A DNA stretch of 46,947 nucleotides from GWC2-40-17 sp035400705 (GTDB lineage Bacteria > Patescibacteriota > Patescibacteriia > Magasanikbacterales > UBA10003). The position numbers and the translations under genes were made by a program. Shown here in pieces: positions 22,562-29,741 of this stretch (positions within the stretch are counted from its first letter, which is position 1; each line of letters opens with the position of its first letter). Below the pieces are notes generated by a model. It saw only the letters and a program-made list of their open reading frames with translations, was not told the origin of the DNA and did not search any database. The stretch lies in assembly GCA_035400705.1 (NCBI GenBank), contig DAOMZV010000002.1, positions 1 to 46,947 on the forward strand, written 5' to 3'.

Positions 22562-23621
22562 CTTCTTGGCCGATTAATTCTGGATGTTTTTCTGCTTCTT
22601 GCAAAGAGGTAATAATTTCATCGATCTCTCCTTCCATAATTTTGGGTAAATTATGCCAACTCTTTTTAATCCGATGATCGGTTAAGCGGTCTTGGGGAAA
22701 ATTATAAGTGCGGGTTTTTTCACTGCGTTCTCCAGTTCCGATTTGGGATAAACGAGTTTCGCTAAGCTCTTTTCTTTTTCTTTCCTCTTCTTTTTCCCAT
22801 AATCTGGCGCGCAAAACCTGCATAGCCTTTTCTTTATTTTGCGCTTGACTTCTTTCATCCTGACATTGAACCACCAAACCAGTTGGTAGGTGGGTAATGC
22901 GGATGGCACTATAAGTAGTGTTAACGCTCTGGCCGCCATGTCCACCGGAAGTGGAGGTTTCTATTTTTAAATCTTTAGGGTCAATTTTAAAATCTGTTTC
23001 TTCCATTTCTGGCAAAACCGCAACTGTTACTGTGGAAGTATGAACTCGGCCGCTTTTTTCCGTTTCGGGAACTCTTTGAACGCGATGGACCCCGCTTTCA
23101 TATTTAAGATTTTTGTAAACGTTCTGCCCTTCAATGGAAAAGATAACTTCTTTAAAGCCACCAATGCCAATGCGATTAGAAGAAATTAAATGAGTTTTCC
23201 AATTATGGCTTTCAGCAAATTTAGAATAAAGACGAAAAAGTTCAGCGGAAAATAAGGCCGATTCATCACCGCCAACTCCAGCCCGAATTTCCATAATTAC
23301 ATTTTTTTTGTTATAGGGATCGGGCGGGTTAAGCATCTCTTCCAATTCTTCCTCTAGTTTAATTTTTTTATTTTTAAATTCGGCTAATTCCGATTCGGCT
23401 ATTTTTAAAATTTCGGAATCTGTTTCTTGTTTAAGTATTTCTTCTGTTTCAACAAGATTTTTTTTGATAGTTTCCAAATGAGCAGCCTTGTCCACGATTT
23501 CTTTTAGCTCATTATATTGCTTTAAAGACTCTCGGAATTTTTGTAGATCATTAATTACTTCAGGTAGCTGAAGTTGGGTTTCTAATTCTTTATAATTTTT
23601 TTGGATGGCAGATAATTCCAT
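22551..23621 (-). CDS. prfA: Peptide chain release factor 1
   Basis: RF1 terminates at UAA and UAG. The 356-residue protein shows the coiled N-terminal domain, RAGVGGDESALF, the codon-recognition PxT element as RVPETEKSGRVHTS, the catalytic TSGGHGGQSVN and the QDERSQAQNKEKAM block. The frame extends 15 codons upstream to 23666, but MELSAIQKNY is the family start and a TATAAT lies only seven bases upstream of it, so ATG at 23621 is chosen. It is followed by prmC. Confidence 0.97.
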   Translation of the reverse strand: MELSAIQKNYKELETQLQLPEVINDLQKFRESLKQYNELKEIVDKAAHLETIKKNLVETEEILKQETDSEILKIAESELAEFKNKKIKLEEELEEMLNPPDPYNKKNVIMEIRAGVGGDESALFSAELFRLYSKFAESHNWKTHLISSNRIGIGGFKEVIFSIEGQNVYKNLKYESGVHRVQRVPETEKSGRVHTSTVTVAVLPEMEETDFKIDPKDLKIETSTSGGHGGQSVNTTYSAIRITHLPTGLVVQCQDERSQAQNKEKAMQVLRARLWEKEEERKRKELSETRLSQIGTGERSEKTRTYNFPQDRLTDHRIKKSWHNLPKIMEGEIDEIITSLQEAEKHPELIGQEDEE

Positions 23622-23628
23622 ATTCTCT

Positions 23629-23634
23629 ATTATA
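23629..23634 (-). promoter_or_regulatory. -10 box of prfA (leaderless type)
   Basis: A perfect TATAAT lies seven bases before the prfA ATG. Seventeen bases further upstream is the TTTTTT of the rpmE terminator, in the -35 position. Confidence 0.6.
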
Positions 23635-23651
23635 TCTAAATTGAAGAAATT

Positions 23652-23685
23652 AAAAAACAAACACAAGAAAAGGTGTTTGTTTTTT
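23652..23685 (-). terminator. Terminator of rpmE
   Basis: A perfect 13-bp inverted repeat (23652-23664 with 23673-23685, loop of eight) with A/T-rich ends gives a T-run on either strand. It lies between rpmE and prfA. Confidence 0.85.
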
Positions 23686-23699
23686 AGATTTTAGTGTAG

Positions 23700-23978
23700 T
23701 TAAGCTTGGCTGGCTTTTTTGGCAGCGCGAGTGGCTTTCTTAACTTTTTTGCCCTTTCTAACTGCGGCAGTGGTAGTTTTCTTAACTGCTCTTTCTTTGA
23801 ATTTTTCTACACGTCTAGCGGTGTCTAAGAATTTTTGTTTACCGGTATAGAAAGGATGACAAGCATTGCAGACTTCAACGCCGATCTCTTTCATAGTAGA
23901 GCCAACAGTAAAAGTGTTACCGCAAGCGCAGGTAACCTTGGCATTTTCAAAATATTCTGGATGTCCTTGTTTTTTCAT
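23700..23978 (-). CDS. rpmE: 50S ribosomal protein L31
   Basis: The 92-residue protein has the zinc-binding Cys set of the C+ form of L31: C18 and C20 (TCACGNTF), then VCNACHPFYTGKQK. The usual core of about 70 residues is extended by a Lys/Ala-rich basic tail of about 25 residues that probably contacts rRNA. rpmE next to prfA-prmC is a classic arrangement. Confidence 0.96.
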   Translation of the reverse strand: MKKQGHPEYFENAKVTCACGNTFTVGSTMKEIGVEVCNACHPFYTGKQKFLDTARRVEKFKERAVKKTTTAAVRKGKKVKKATRAAKKASQA

Positions 23979-24005
23979 AAATTTAAGTTTATTATTGTGC
24001 TTTAA

Positions 24006-24034
24006 ATATTAGCACAAATTGTTTTTTTTGGCAA
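24006..24034 (-). promoter_or_regulatory. Promoter of rpmE
   Basis: On the minus strand TTGCCA (24029-24034) and TAATAT (24006-24011) are 17 bases apart, with TGTGC before the -10 box. Confidence 0.7.
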
Positions 24035-24043
24035 GAGGCCGGG

Positions 24044-24072
24044 TTGACTTTAGCCTTATTTTGTGATATAAT
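24044..24072 (+). promoter_or_regulatory. Promoter of the 24081 gene
   Basis: TTGACT (24044-24049) and a perfect TATAAT (24067-24072) are 17 bases apart. The ATG comes eight bases later, so the mRNA should be leaderless. Confidence 0.82.
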
Positions 24073-24080
24073 TAATTTAT

Positions 24081-24464
24081 ATGAGTATTTTTAGCGAAGG
24101 ACAATCTTATTATTCCGGGCCAGAAAATAAAGTCGACGCCAATCTTTTTGATTGGCTTATGTCTGAATATGATGATCTTAGAAAAGAGGGGGTACCATTT
24201 TTATCAGCTAGAACAGAGGCTTTGAAGAAAATTGGCATTCCTGGTCCATGGTGGGAATCTTATCTTTCAGCTTTATCAACCGAAGTGGCTCGAAGAAGGC
24301 GAGAAAATAAGGAAAAATATGGAGATAAAAATCAAAAAAAACCAAAAAAAGGTTTAAAAGAAGAATCGGTTAAATTAAGCGAAGCCCTTTTAAGTGATAT
24401 TAGAAGGACCAAAAGAGAAAGAGGTTGGGACCCAGATGAAGATGAAGATGAATTAATTTATTAA
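24081..24464 (+). CDS. Small hydrophilic protein of unknown function
   Basis: A 127-residue soluble protein. The first 75 residues have an aromatic-rich segment (FDWLMSEYDDL, GPWWESYLSAL) that looks helical; then come a very basic stretch (ARRRRENKEKYG, KNQKKPKKG) and an acidic C-terminus (DPDEDEDELIY). I recognise no family. The charge pattern could suit nucleic acid or ribosome binding, but that is speculation. A strong leaderless-type promoter precedes it; the gene at 24519 follows 54 bases later. Confidence 0.75.
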   Translation: MSIFSEGQSYYSGPENKVDANLFDWLMSEYDDLRKEGVPFLSARTEALKKIGIPGPWWESYLSALSTEVARRRRENKEKYGDKNQKKPKKGLKEESVKLSEALLSDIRRTKRERGWDPDEDEDELIY

Positions 24465-24518
24465 TTAGGGGAAGTTTCTAGTTAATTATATTGTGAAAGT
24501 TGTAATAAAAAATATTTT

Positions 24519-24998
24519 ATGGAAAAAGAACATTTTTCACCTGGGTCTGAGGAGGGTGCTTTCTCACCTGAGGAGGATGTTTCAATAAAAAAAATGGTCG
24601 CTCGTGGGGTGGAAATTGAAAAAGCAAAAGAACAAACTATTGCTAGAAGACATTGGAAGAATGGTCATTTGGGAGTGACCGCAGAGGACCATTTGGTGTT
24701 GGGAGGTACTCCTGATCAGGAATTGATAGAAAATCCAGGTAGAACTTTAGGTGAAGTATTGTCTATGGAAGAAATTCTTAAAGAATTAGAATCATTAAAA
24801 AATTTATTAGAAAATGCTAGAAAAGAATATGGCACCAAAGGTCTTAGTTATGAAGATCTTAGTTGGTGTAGGGATAATATAATACATGCCAAAAAGGAAC
24901 TGGTCGCGAGTATTAATTATTTAAAATCAATTGGTAAATTACCTGAAGAATTTGAGACTTTCGAAGTTAGTGATTTAGTCGGCGATCCGAAGATATAA
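24519..24998 (+). CDS. Small acidic protein of unknown function
   Basis: A 159-residue soluble, acidic protein with a long predicted helix or coiled coil in the middle (SMEEILKELESLKNLLENARKE in part) and a segment ARRHWKNGHLGVTAEDHL near residue 43. It has no membrane segment or Cys cluster and I recognise no family. It follows the 24081 gene on the same strand with no terminator between, so the two are probably cotranscribed. Confidence 0.72.
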   Translation: MEKEHFSPGSEEGAFSPEEDVSIKKMVARGVEIEKAKEQTIARRHWKNGHLGVTAEDHLVLGGTPDQELIENPGRTLGEVLSMEEILKELESLKNLLENARKEYGTKGLSYEDLSWCRDNIIHAKKELVASINYLKSIGKLPEEFETFEVSDLVGDPKI

Positions 24999-25024
24999 GA
25001 ATTTTTTATCACCAATATTAGATC

Positions 25025-25053
25025 TTGACTAAAATTTTATTCTGTGCTATATT
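25025..25053 (+). promoter_or_regulatory. Promoter of the 25100 gene
   Basis: TTGACT (25025-25030) and TATATT (25048-25053) are 17 bases apart, with TGTGC before the -10 box. A leader of about 40 bases follows. Confidence 0.8.
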
Positions 25054-25099
25054 AGGTTGTTAATATGGTTCTTTTGGATTTTAAATAAGGAGAAAGGAA

Positions 25100-25543
25100 G
25101 TGGTTAAGAGAGTTGAATTAGAAATTGGTTGTTTGGATTATCAGCTGGCTAATGAAGTTTCCTCGCGGCTCCGCGGGTGTGATCCGGTTGAACGGAGCCA
25201 ACTTTTTACCACCGTGGTGTTTCAGGTGGTGAAAGATTGGGGCTTTGTTGGTGATCAATTTTGCCAACATTATAGGGCGGTTTGTTCAATCCTTGGCCGG
25301 CGCGGTGGCCAGAAAAAAACCAAGACCCCTCGTAAGGGGATGAGGGTCGGTGTTCAAGAGGAGCTTTTGAAGATTCCTTTTGGCAGTTGGCCCGAAATTC
25401 GTCCGGGCATGACCCCGGAAGAAGAAGTTTTAGTGGCATTTGCTCAGGAAGATCTTCTTGAGCAGATGGAACAGAACGCCTTTGAAAGGCGCGATGATCT
25501 TATTGAAGAAGCTGAGTGTGTGGCTGATGCACACTACGGCTAA
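25100..25543 (+). CDS. Small GTG-start protein of unknown function
   Basis: The 147-residue protein starts at GTG, supported by AAGGAG exactly seven bases upstream and a strong promoter. It is soluble, with a basic centre (ILGRRGGQKKTKTPRKGMR) and an acidic C-terminal third (LLEQMEQNAFERRDDLIEEAE) that resembles the helix-rich tail of a regulatory protein; no family is recognised. Its base composition is clearly richer in G+C than neighbouring genes (for example CTCGCGGCTCCGCGGG at about 25164), suggesting either a different history or strong codon selection. It is a single-gene unit with its own terminator. Confidence 0.8.
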   Translation: MVKRVELEIGCLDYQLANEVSSRLRGCDPVERSQLFTTVVFQVVKDWGFVGDQFCQHYRAVCSILGRRGGQKKTKTPRKGMRVGVQEELLKIPFGSWPEIRPGMTPEEEVLVAFAQEDLLEQMEQNAFERRDDLIEEAECVADAHYG

Positions 25544-25570
25544 TAACACTACCATTAACAATCAACAACA

Positions 25571-25598
25571 AAGGAACCTTTCGAGGTTCCTTTTTTAT
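25571..25598 (+). terminator. Terminator of the 25100 gene
   Basis: Stem AAGGAACCT/AGGTTCCTT with a four-base loop followed by T to 25596. It also lies just beyond the stop of the convergent MazG-like gene and may serve both. Confidence 0.9.
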
Positions 25599-25599
25599 T

Positions 25600-25929
25600 T
25601 TAGCGATTATCTCCATTGCCGGAAATTACTCCTCTTTCTAAACGACTAAGCAATTTTTTAAGATTAACTTCAGCTATTTCATCTAAGGATAAGTTTAATT
25701 CAGTGGCCAATTGTGAGACATACCACAGCACGTCTCCCAATTCTTTTTTAATTTCTTCCTTAGTGGTTTCATCAATTATTCCGCCTTTGTCCCGTAGCAC
25801 CTTTTTGATTTTTTCTGCCACTTCTCCAGACTCTCCTGCTAAGCCCAAAGTTGGGTAAATAAAATTTTCCCCTCGGTTAGGATAGAGAGCGGTTTTTAAA
25901 GATTCTTTCTGGTATTCTTCAAAAGTCAT
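25600..25929 (-). CDS. MazG-like nucleoside triphosphate pyrophosphohydrolase
   Basis: The 109-residue protein has the all-alpha MazG metal site: GLAGESGEVAEKIKK (ExxE, about residues 33-41) and KELGDVLWYVSQLA (ExxD, about 65-68). Such small single-domain MazG-like proteins hydrolyse NTPs or dNTPs to monophosphates, for instance in nucleotide-pool cleaning. It starts eight bases after the stop of the ABC transporter gene and so shares its transcript. Confidence 0.93.
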   Translation of the reverse strand: MTFEEYQKESLKTALYPNRGENFIYPTLGLAGESGEVAEKIKKVLRDKGGIIDETTKEEIKKELGDVLWYVSQLATELNLSLDEIAEVNLKKLLSRLERGVISGNGDNR

Positions 25930-25937
25930 ATTTATTT

Positions 25938-27695
25938 TTATTTAATAAACCCTCCAGCCTGCATTTCCCATAATTTTTTATATAAACCCTCAGTTTTTTC
26001 AAGCAGCTCCTGATGGGTGCCAGCTTCGGCAATTTGGCCTTTGGCAATTACTATTATTTTATCCATTTTCATAATGGTTGACAACCGATGAGCAATAACA
26101 ATAACTGTTTTGTTTTTCATTAAAGAATCTAAGGCGTCTTGGATTAAATGTTCAGAACTAGAATCTAGACTAGAAGTGGCTTCATCTAAAATAAGGATAG
26201 GTGAATTGCGTAAAATTGCTCGAGCAATCGCTACACGTTGGCGTTCGCCGCTAGATAGTTTAATGCCGCGTTCGCCAACATAAGTTTCATATCCTTCAGA
26301 TAAATTCTTGATAAATTCGTCACAGTGAGCTTGTTTGGCAGCCGTGTAAACCTCTTCATCAGTGGCTTCTGGTAGACCATAGCGGATATTTTCTTTAAGA
26401 GTGCGATGAAACAAAATTGGATCTTGGGGCACAAGGGAGATATTTTGACGTAAACTGTCTTGAGTTACTTCAATAATATTTTGTCCATCAATTAAAATTT
26501 TCCCTTCAGTCAAATCATGCATTCTCAAAAGAAGTTTGATAATAGTAGTTTTGCCAGCCCCGGAAGGCCCGACTAAAGCGTATTTGCCTCCGGCTGGTAG
26601 GGTTAAATTAAAATTTTTTAAGATGGTGTTTTTATTATTGTATTTGAAAGTAATATTTTGAAAATCAATTTTTCCTTGTTGGATTTCTAAGATGGAAGCT
26701 GAGGGTTGGTCAATAATTTCTGGAGACAACTCAATAATTTCGGCCATTTCTTGGGCTTCAGCCAGATCTTCATAAAGTTTTTGTAAGGTGTGGCCAAAAT
26801 TCCAAATCTTGCTGAATAACTGAACTAAGTAGGTTTGAATTAATACAAAATCACCCAAAGTTAAAATTCCTTTTTGTTTTAAACCAATAGCTAAATAAAA
26901 AATTCCTATTTCCAGACCAACCATCAACAATCCTTGAATACCGTGAAAAATGGAACCCATGGTCCAAACAAATGTCCTGATTTTTCTTAGCTGTTCATTT
27001 AGGTTGGCAAAAGATAAAATTTCTTTTTTTGTGCCACAAAATAATTTAATATTGGCGTTGTTAGTTATGGAATCGGCTAGTAAACCAGTCACTTTACTAT
27101 CGTATTCGTTACGTCGCAAATCGTACTTATATTTGAATTTTGTAAATAAAATGCTGCAAATAATAAACAAAACGCACCAAAAAACCAAAATCATACCCAA
27201 CCAAAAATTGCGACTGAATAAGACAAATAAAATTACTCCGGTGCTTAGAAAAAGAGGAAAAAAATCCCAATAGAAACGATCGATAATGCTTTCATAGGCG
27301 CGAGTAAAACGGTTAACTTTTTTAGTTAGAGAACCAACGAAATTATTGTTGAAAAAAGAAAAAGAATGGCGATGTAAAATTTTAAAACAAAAATTAGACA
27401 AATCAGCAATTGCTTTAGATTCTGACAAGCTGGCCGAAATAATAGCTACACGCCAAAATATTTGTCCAATCAAACTTATGATTAAGATGTAAATTAAGAT
27501 ATGAATTAAAGCTTGGGGATTGGTTACGGTCAGGTCACTAGTCATCTGGTCAAAGAATTGTTTAAAAAATATAGGGGAAATGGTTTCAGCCACGGAGGCC
27601 CCAATAATTCCAAGTAATATAAAACCGAACAACCAGGGATAGCGCAAAGTGTACCGAAAGAAGATTTTAAGAGTTTTTTTTGTTCCGGTTTTCAT
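25938..27695 (-). CDS. ABC exporter with fused membrane and ATPase domains
   Basis: The 585-residue half-transporter has six membrane segments in the first 310 residues and a C-terminal ATPase. Visible motifs are Walker A GPSGAGKTT, Q-loop LVPQDP, signature LSSGERQR, Walker B ILILDEATSSLD and the switch His in AHRLST. It resembles the MsbA/LmrA/ATM group and most likely works as a homodimer; substrate (lipid, peptide or drug) cannot be told. It is transcribed from a near-consensus promoter with the MazG-like gene downstream. Confidence 0.93.
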   Translation of the reverse strand: MKTGTKKTLKIFFRYTLRYPWLFGFILLGIIGASVAETISPIFFKQFFDQMTSDLTVTNPQALIHILIYILIISLIGQIFWRVAIISASLSESKAIADLSNFCFKILHRHSFSFFNNNFVGSLTKKVNRFTRAYESIIDRFYWDFFPLFLSTGVILFVLFSRNFWLGMILVFWCVLFIICSILFTKFKYKYDLRRNEYDSKVTGLLADSITNNANIKLFCGTKKEILSFANLNEQLRKIRTFVWTMGSIFHGIQGLLMVGLEIGIFYLAIGLKQKGILTLGDFVLIQTYLVQLFSKIWNFGHTLQKLYEDLAEAQEMAEIIELSPEIIDQPSASILEIQQGKIDFQNITFKYNNKNTILKNFNLTLPAGGKYALVGPSGAGKTTIIKLLLRMHDLTEGKILIDGQNIIEVTQDSLRQNISLVPQDPILFHRTLKENIRYGLPEATDEEVYTAAKQAHCDEFIKNLSEGYETYVGERGIKLSSGERQRVAIARAILRNSPILILDEATSSLDSSSEHLIQDALDSLMKNKTVIVIAHRLSTIMKMDKIIVIAKGQIAEAGTHQELLEKTEGLYKKLWEMQAGGFIK

Positions 27696-27741
27696 ATTTT
27701 AGCTAAAAATAAAGGAATTGAAGTTAAAAAGGTTATAGCAG

Positions 27742-27770
27742 ATTATATTCATTTTAAGGCTTTTTGTCAA
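27742..27770 (-). promoter_or_regulatory. Promoter of the ABC exporter operon
   Basis: A fully consensus pair on the minus strand: TTGACA (27765-27770), 17 bases, TATAAT (27742-27747). The spacer begins AAAAGCCTTAAAATG, shared with the promoters at 41165 and 46879. Confidence 0.9.
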
Positions 27771-27794
27771 GATAGTTAAAATAATTTTGCCTAA

Positions 27795-27823
27795 TTGACT
27801 TTTTATTCAAATTCGGTTAAGAT
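27795..27823 (+). promoter_or_regulatory. Promoter of the 27859 gene
   Basis: TTGACT (27795-27800) and TAAGAT (27818-27823) are 17 bases apart, divergent from the ABC exporter promoter. Confidence 0.75.
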
Positions 27824-27858
27824 TTTTGAGGTTTGGTTCTTTTTACAAGGAAGAAAAA

Positions 27859-28824
27859 ATGGAAAATTTGCAGATGGTTTTGGGTCCGGAATTGTGGGAA
27901 AGATTGAATGAACCAAGCAATCTACCCGCCATTGTTGACTTTTTACAGTCTTTGCCAAAAACAAAATTTGATCAATTGATTTTGTCTTGTCATCAGGATG
28001 GGGTTAATCCTCTGATTACTGAAAGTAACTTTCCTTTAATTGAAGGTGAGTTTACTAATCGTGATGATGAAATTTTGGAAATTTGTCTAAAGACTAGTTG
28101 TACTGGAGCGGAAGCTGAAAAGGCCTTGCTCAAAAAAGGCTTCCGTTCGGTAGACATTAGAATGGCCATGAGTTACGTAGCCAGTCATTTGGATGCCCAA
28201 AGAAAATATGACGTGGTCGCCCTGGGCTCTAAAATAGACAGGATTACTGATATTTATGTACCATCATTCGTTTTAAATAACTCCAAGAAGTGCATTTTTG
28301 GTTTGAAGAGTTACAACGATGGTTTTAATCGAAGTACACGTTTTTTGGTGGTGCATGATAATCGTCGCATAATTGATTGCGACGCCGAACCGACTGTTCC
28401 CGAAATGGCAAAAGAGATTTTAGAGATGGGCTTTTTTGTTAAAAGCCATCAAAAAAACGGACAGTTGGTTTGGGATCCGAGAAAGATTAGCCTGGTTGAA
28501 TCCAAAACTCAGAAAGAAGATTCAAAAAGAAACGAACGCCTTCTTTCCTTCTGGTTCTCTCCGGAAGAATTCAGGGGGCAAGTTTTAAATGCTAATGTTT
28601 TGGACTATCTTTTAGCTAATCCAGAACTTATTCCCGAGAGTTGGAAAAAAGAAGGAGCGATTTATTTCTGGGGCACTATTTTTGCTGTTGGTAAAAAGGA
28701 TGAATTTAATCTAGACATGGTAAGAATCCTTGAATACAGCAAGGGTGAAAAGAAGTGGGTTAGTACTGTAGAAAGAGGGACATCCATTTATTATTTCGCC
28801 AAGGCCGCAGTTTTGATTAACTGA
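27859..28824 (+). CDS. Unknown protein, long paralogue with the NANVLDYLL/YFWGT domain
   Basis: The 321-residue protein has two parts. Residues 1-150 are unique here and include a helical stretch around TGAEAEKALLKKGFRSVDIR (82-101). Residues 172-275 match the protein at 16886: IDCDAEP (172-178), VKSH, WDPRKI (205-210), VLNANVLDYLL (242-252), LIPESWK (257-263) and YFWGT (269-273). The two genes even share 17 identical bases over IDCDA (17033-17049 and 28372-28388). A TTG at 27826 is in frame, but ATG at 27859 has AAGGAAG upstream and is chosen. Function is unknown. It has its own promoter and terminator. Confidence 0.88.
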   Translation: MENLQMVLGPELWERLNEPSNLPAIVDFLQSLPKTKFDQLILSCHQDGVNPLITESNFPLIEGEFTNRDDEILEICLKTSCTGAEAEKALLKKGFRSVDIRMAMSYVASHLDAQRKYDVVALGSKIDRITDIYVPSFVLNNSKKCIFGLKSYNDGFNRSTRFLVVHDNRRIIDCDAEPTVPEMAKEILEMGFFVKSHQKNGQLVWDPRKISLVESKTQKEDSKRNERLLSFWFSPEEFRGQVLNANVLDYLLANPELIPESWKKEGAIYFWGTIFAVGKKDEFNLDMVRILEYSKGEKKWVSTVERGTSIYYFAKAAVLIN

Positions 28825-28830
28825 ATTTTG

Positions 28831-28877
28831 ACCCACAACTTTTTAGGTTTAACTACCGTAGAGTTGTGGGTTTTTTA
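28831..28877 (+). terminator. Long-loop terminator of the 27859 gene
   Basis: A perfect 10-bp stem ACCCACAACT/AGTTGTGGGT (28831-28840 with 28862-28871) with a 21-base loop, followed by T. Its layout resembles the terminator of the paralogue at 17432. Confidence 0.88.
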
Positions 28878-28882
28878 TTAGC

Positions 28883-28911
28883 TTGACTTGTTTATAACTT
28901 TGCTCTATAAT
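28883..28911 (+). promoter_or_regulatory. Promoter of secE-nusG-tsf
   Basis: TTGACT (28883-28888) and a perfect TATAAT (28906-28911) are 17 bases apart. Confidence 0.85.
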
Positions 28912-28920
28912 ATCTTTTAG

Positions 28921-28942
28921 AAGTCCCGTCAGGGGGCTTTTT
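28921..28942 (+). promoter_or_regulatory. 5'-end hairpin of the secE-nusG-tsf mRNA
   Basis: AAGTCCC (28921-28927) can pair with GGGGCTT (28933-28939), followed by T to 28942. It begins within a few bases of the expected transcription start. It could be a weak attenuator or a stabilising 5' structure. Confidence 0.45.
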
Positions 28943-28958
28943 AAAAACCTTAAATTAT

Positions 28959-29156
28959 ATGTCTATTGGCACAAAAATTGTCAATTATTTTCAGACCTCC
29001 AAGGTAGAATTAAAGAAGGTCACTTGGCCGACCAAAAAAGAAACTACCCGCTACACTTTAATTGTGGTTGGTTTATGTTTGGTGGTCGCTTTGTTCTTTG
29101 CTCTATTAGACGGCGTGTTTAATTTGGGCTTAGAAAAATTAATTTCTTTAAAATAA
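28959..29156 (+). CDS. secE: Preprotein translocase subunit SecE
   Basis: SecE clamps SecY in the protein-export channel. The 65-residue protein is the short single-span form: an amphipathic SKVELKKVTWPTKKET helix (about 14-30) with the conserved KVxWPxxxE core, then one membrane segment (TLIVVGLCLVVALFFALLDG, about 33-52). It is first in secE-nusG-tsf. Confidence 0.96.
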   Translation: MSIGTKIVNYFQTSKVELKKVTWPTKKETTRYTLIVVGLCLVVALFFALLDGVFNLGLEKLISLK

Positions 29157-29177
29157 TTTAAAGATTAAATTAAAAAT

Positions 29178-29723
29178 ATGCCTAAACAAGTACATCAATT
29201 AGGCCGTCGTTGGTATGTTTTACATACTTATTCTGGCTATGAAGAAAACGTTGCTCATAGCTTAAAACAGAGAATAGAGTCGATGGGAATGCAAGATAAA
29301 ATTTTTGGTATTCTTATTCCGACTGAAAAAAAGATTAAAATTAAAAACGGCAAACGCAAAGTAGTTACTGAGAAAATTTTCCCAGGTTATGTTTTAGTAG
29401 AAATGGAAGTCACTGATGATTCTTGGTATGTAGTGAGAAATACCCCTAATGTTACCGGGTTTATCGGTTCTGGAACAATGCCTATTCCTATTAGTGAAGA
29501 TGAAGTTCGGGCAATTCAAAAGAGAATGGGTGTAGAAGAACCTAAATTCGTGATTGATGTTGGAGTAGACACCCCTGTTAGAATTGTGGATGGCCCCTTT
29601 AAGAATTTTGAAGGTAAGGTGGCCGAAGTTAATGAGGAACGCGGTAAAATCAAAGTGTTGGTTTCTATGTTTGGCAGAGAAACGCCAGTGGAATTGGATT
29701 TTTTGCAAATCAAGAAAATTTAA
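29178..29723 (+). CDS. nusG: Transcription termination/antitermination protein NusG
   Basis: NusG binds the RNA polymerase clamp and, through its KOW domain, Rho or S10. The 181-residue protein has the NGN domain beginning RWYVLHTYSGYEENVA, with KIFPGYVLVEM and NTPNVTGFIG, and the KOW domain VRIVDGPFKNFEGKVAEVN. It lies 21 bases after secE, as usual; what follows is tsf instead of rplK. Confidence 0.98.
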   Translation: MPKQVHQLGRRWYVLHTYSGYEENVAHSLKQRIESMGMQDKIFGILIPTEKKIKIKNGKRKVVTEKIFPGYVLVEMEVTDDSWYVVRNTPNVTGFIGSGTMPIPISEDEVRAIQKRMGVEEPKFVIDVGVDTPVRIVDGPFKNFEGKVAEVNEERGKIKVLVSMFGRETPVELDFLQIKKI

Positions 29724-29741
29724 TTTTATATATAAAGAAAT

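Noticed and set aside
25100..25543. Prophage or insertion-sequence remnant around the GC-rich gene
   Set aside because: No transposase, integrase, terminal repeat, target duplication or phage gene is visible; composition alone is not enough.
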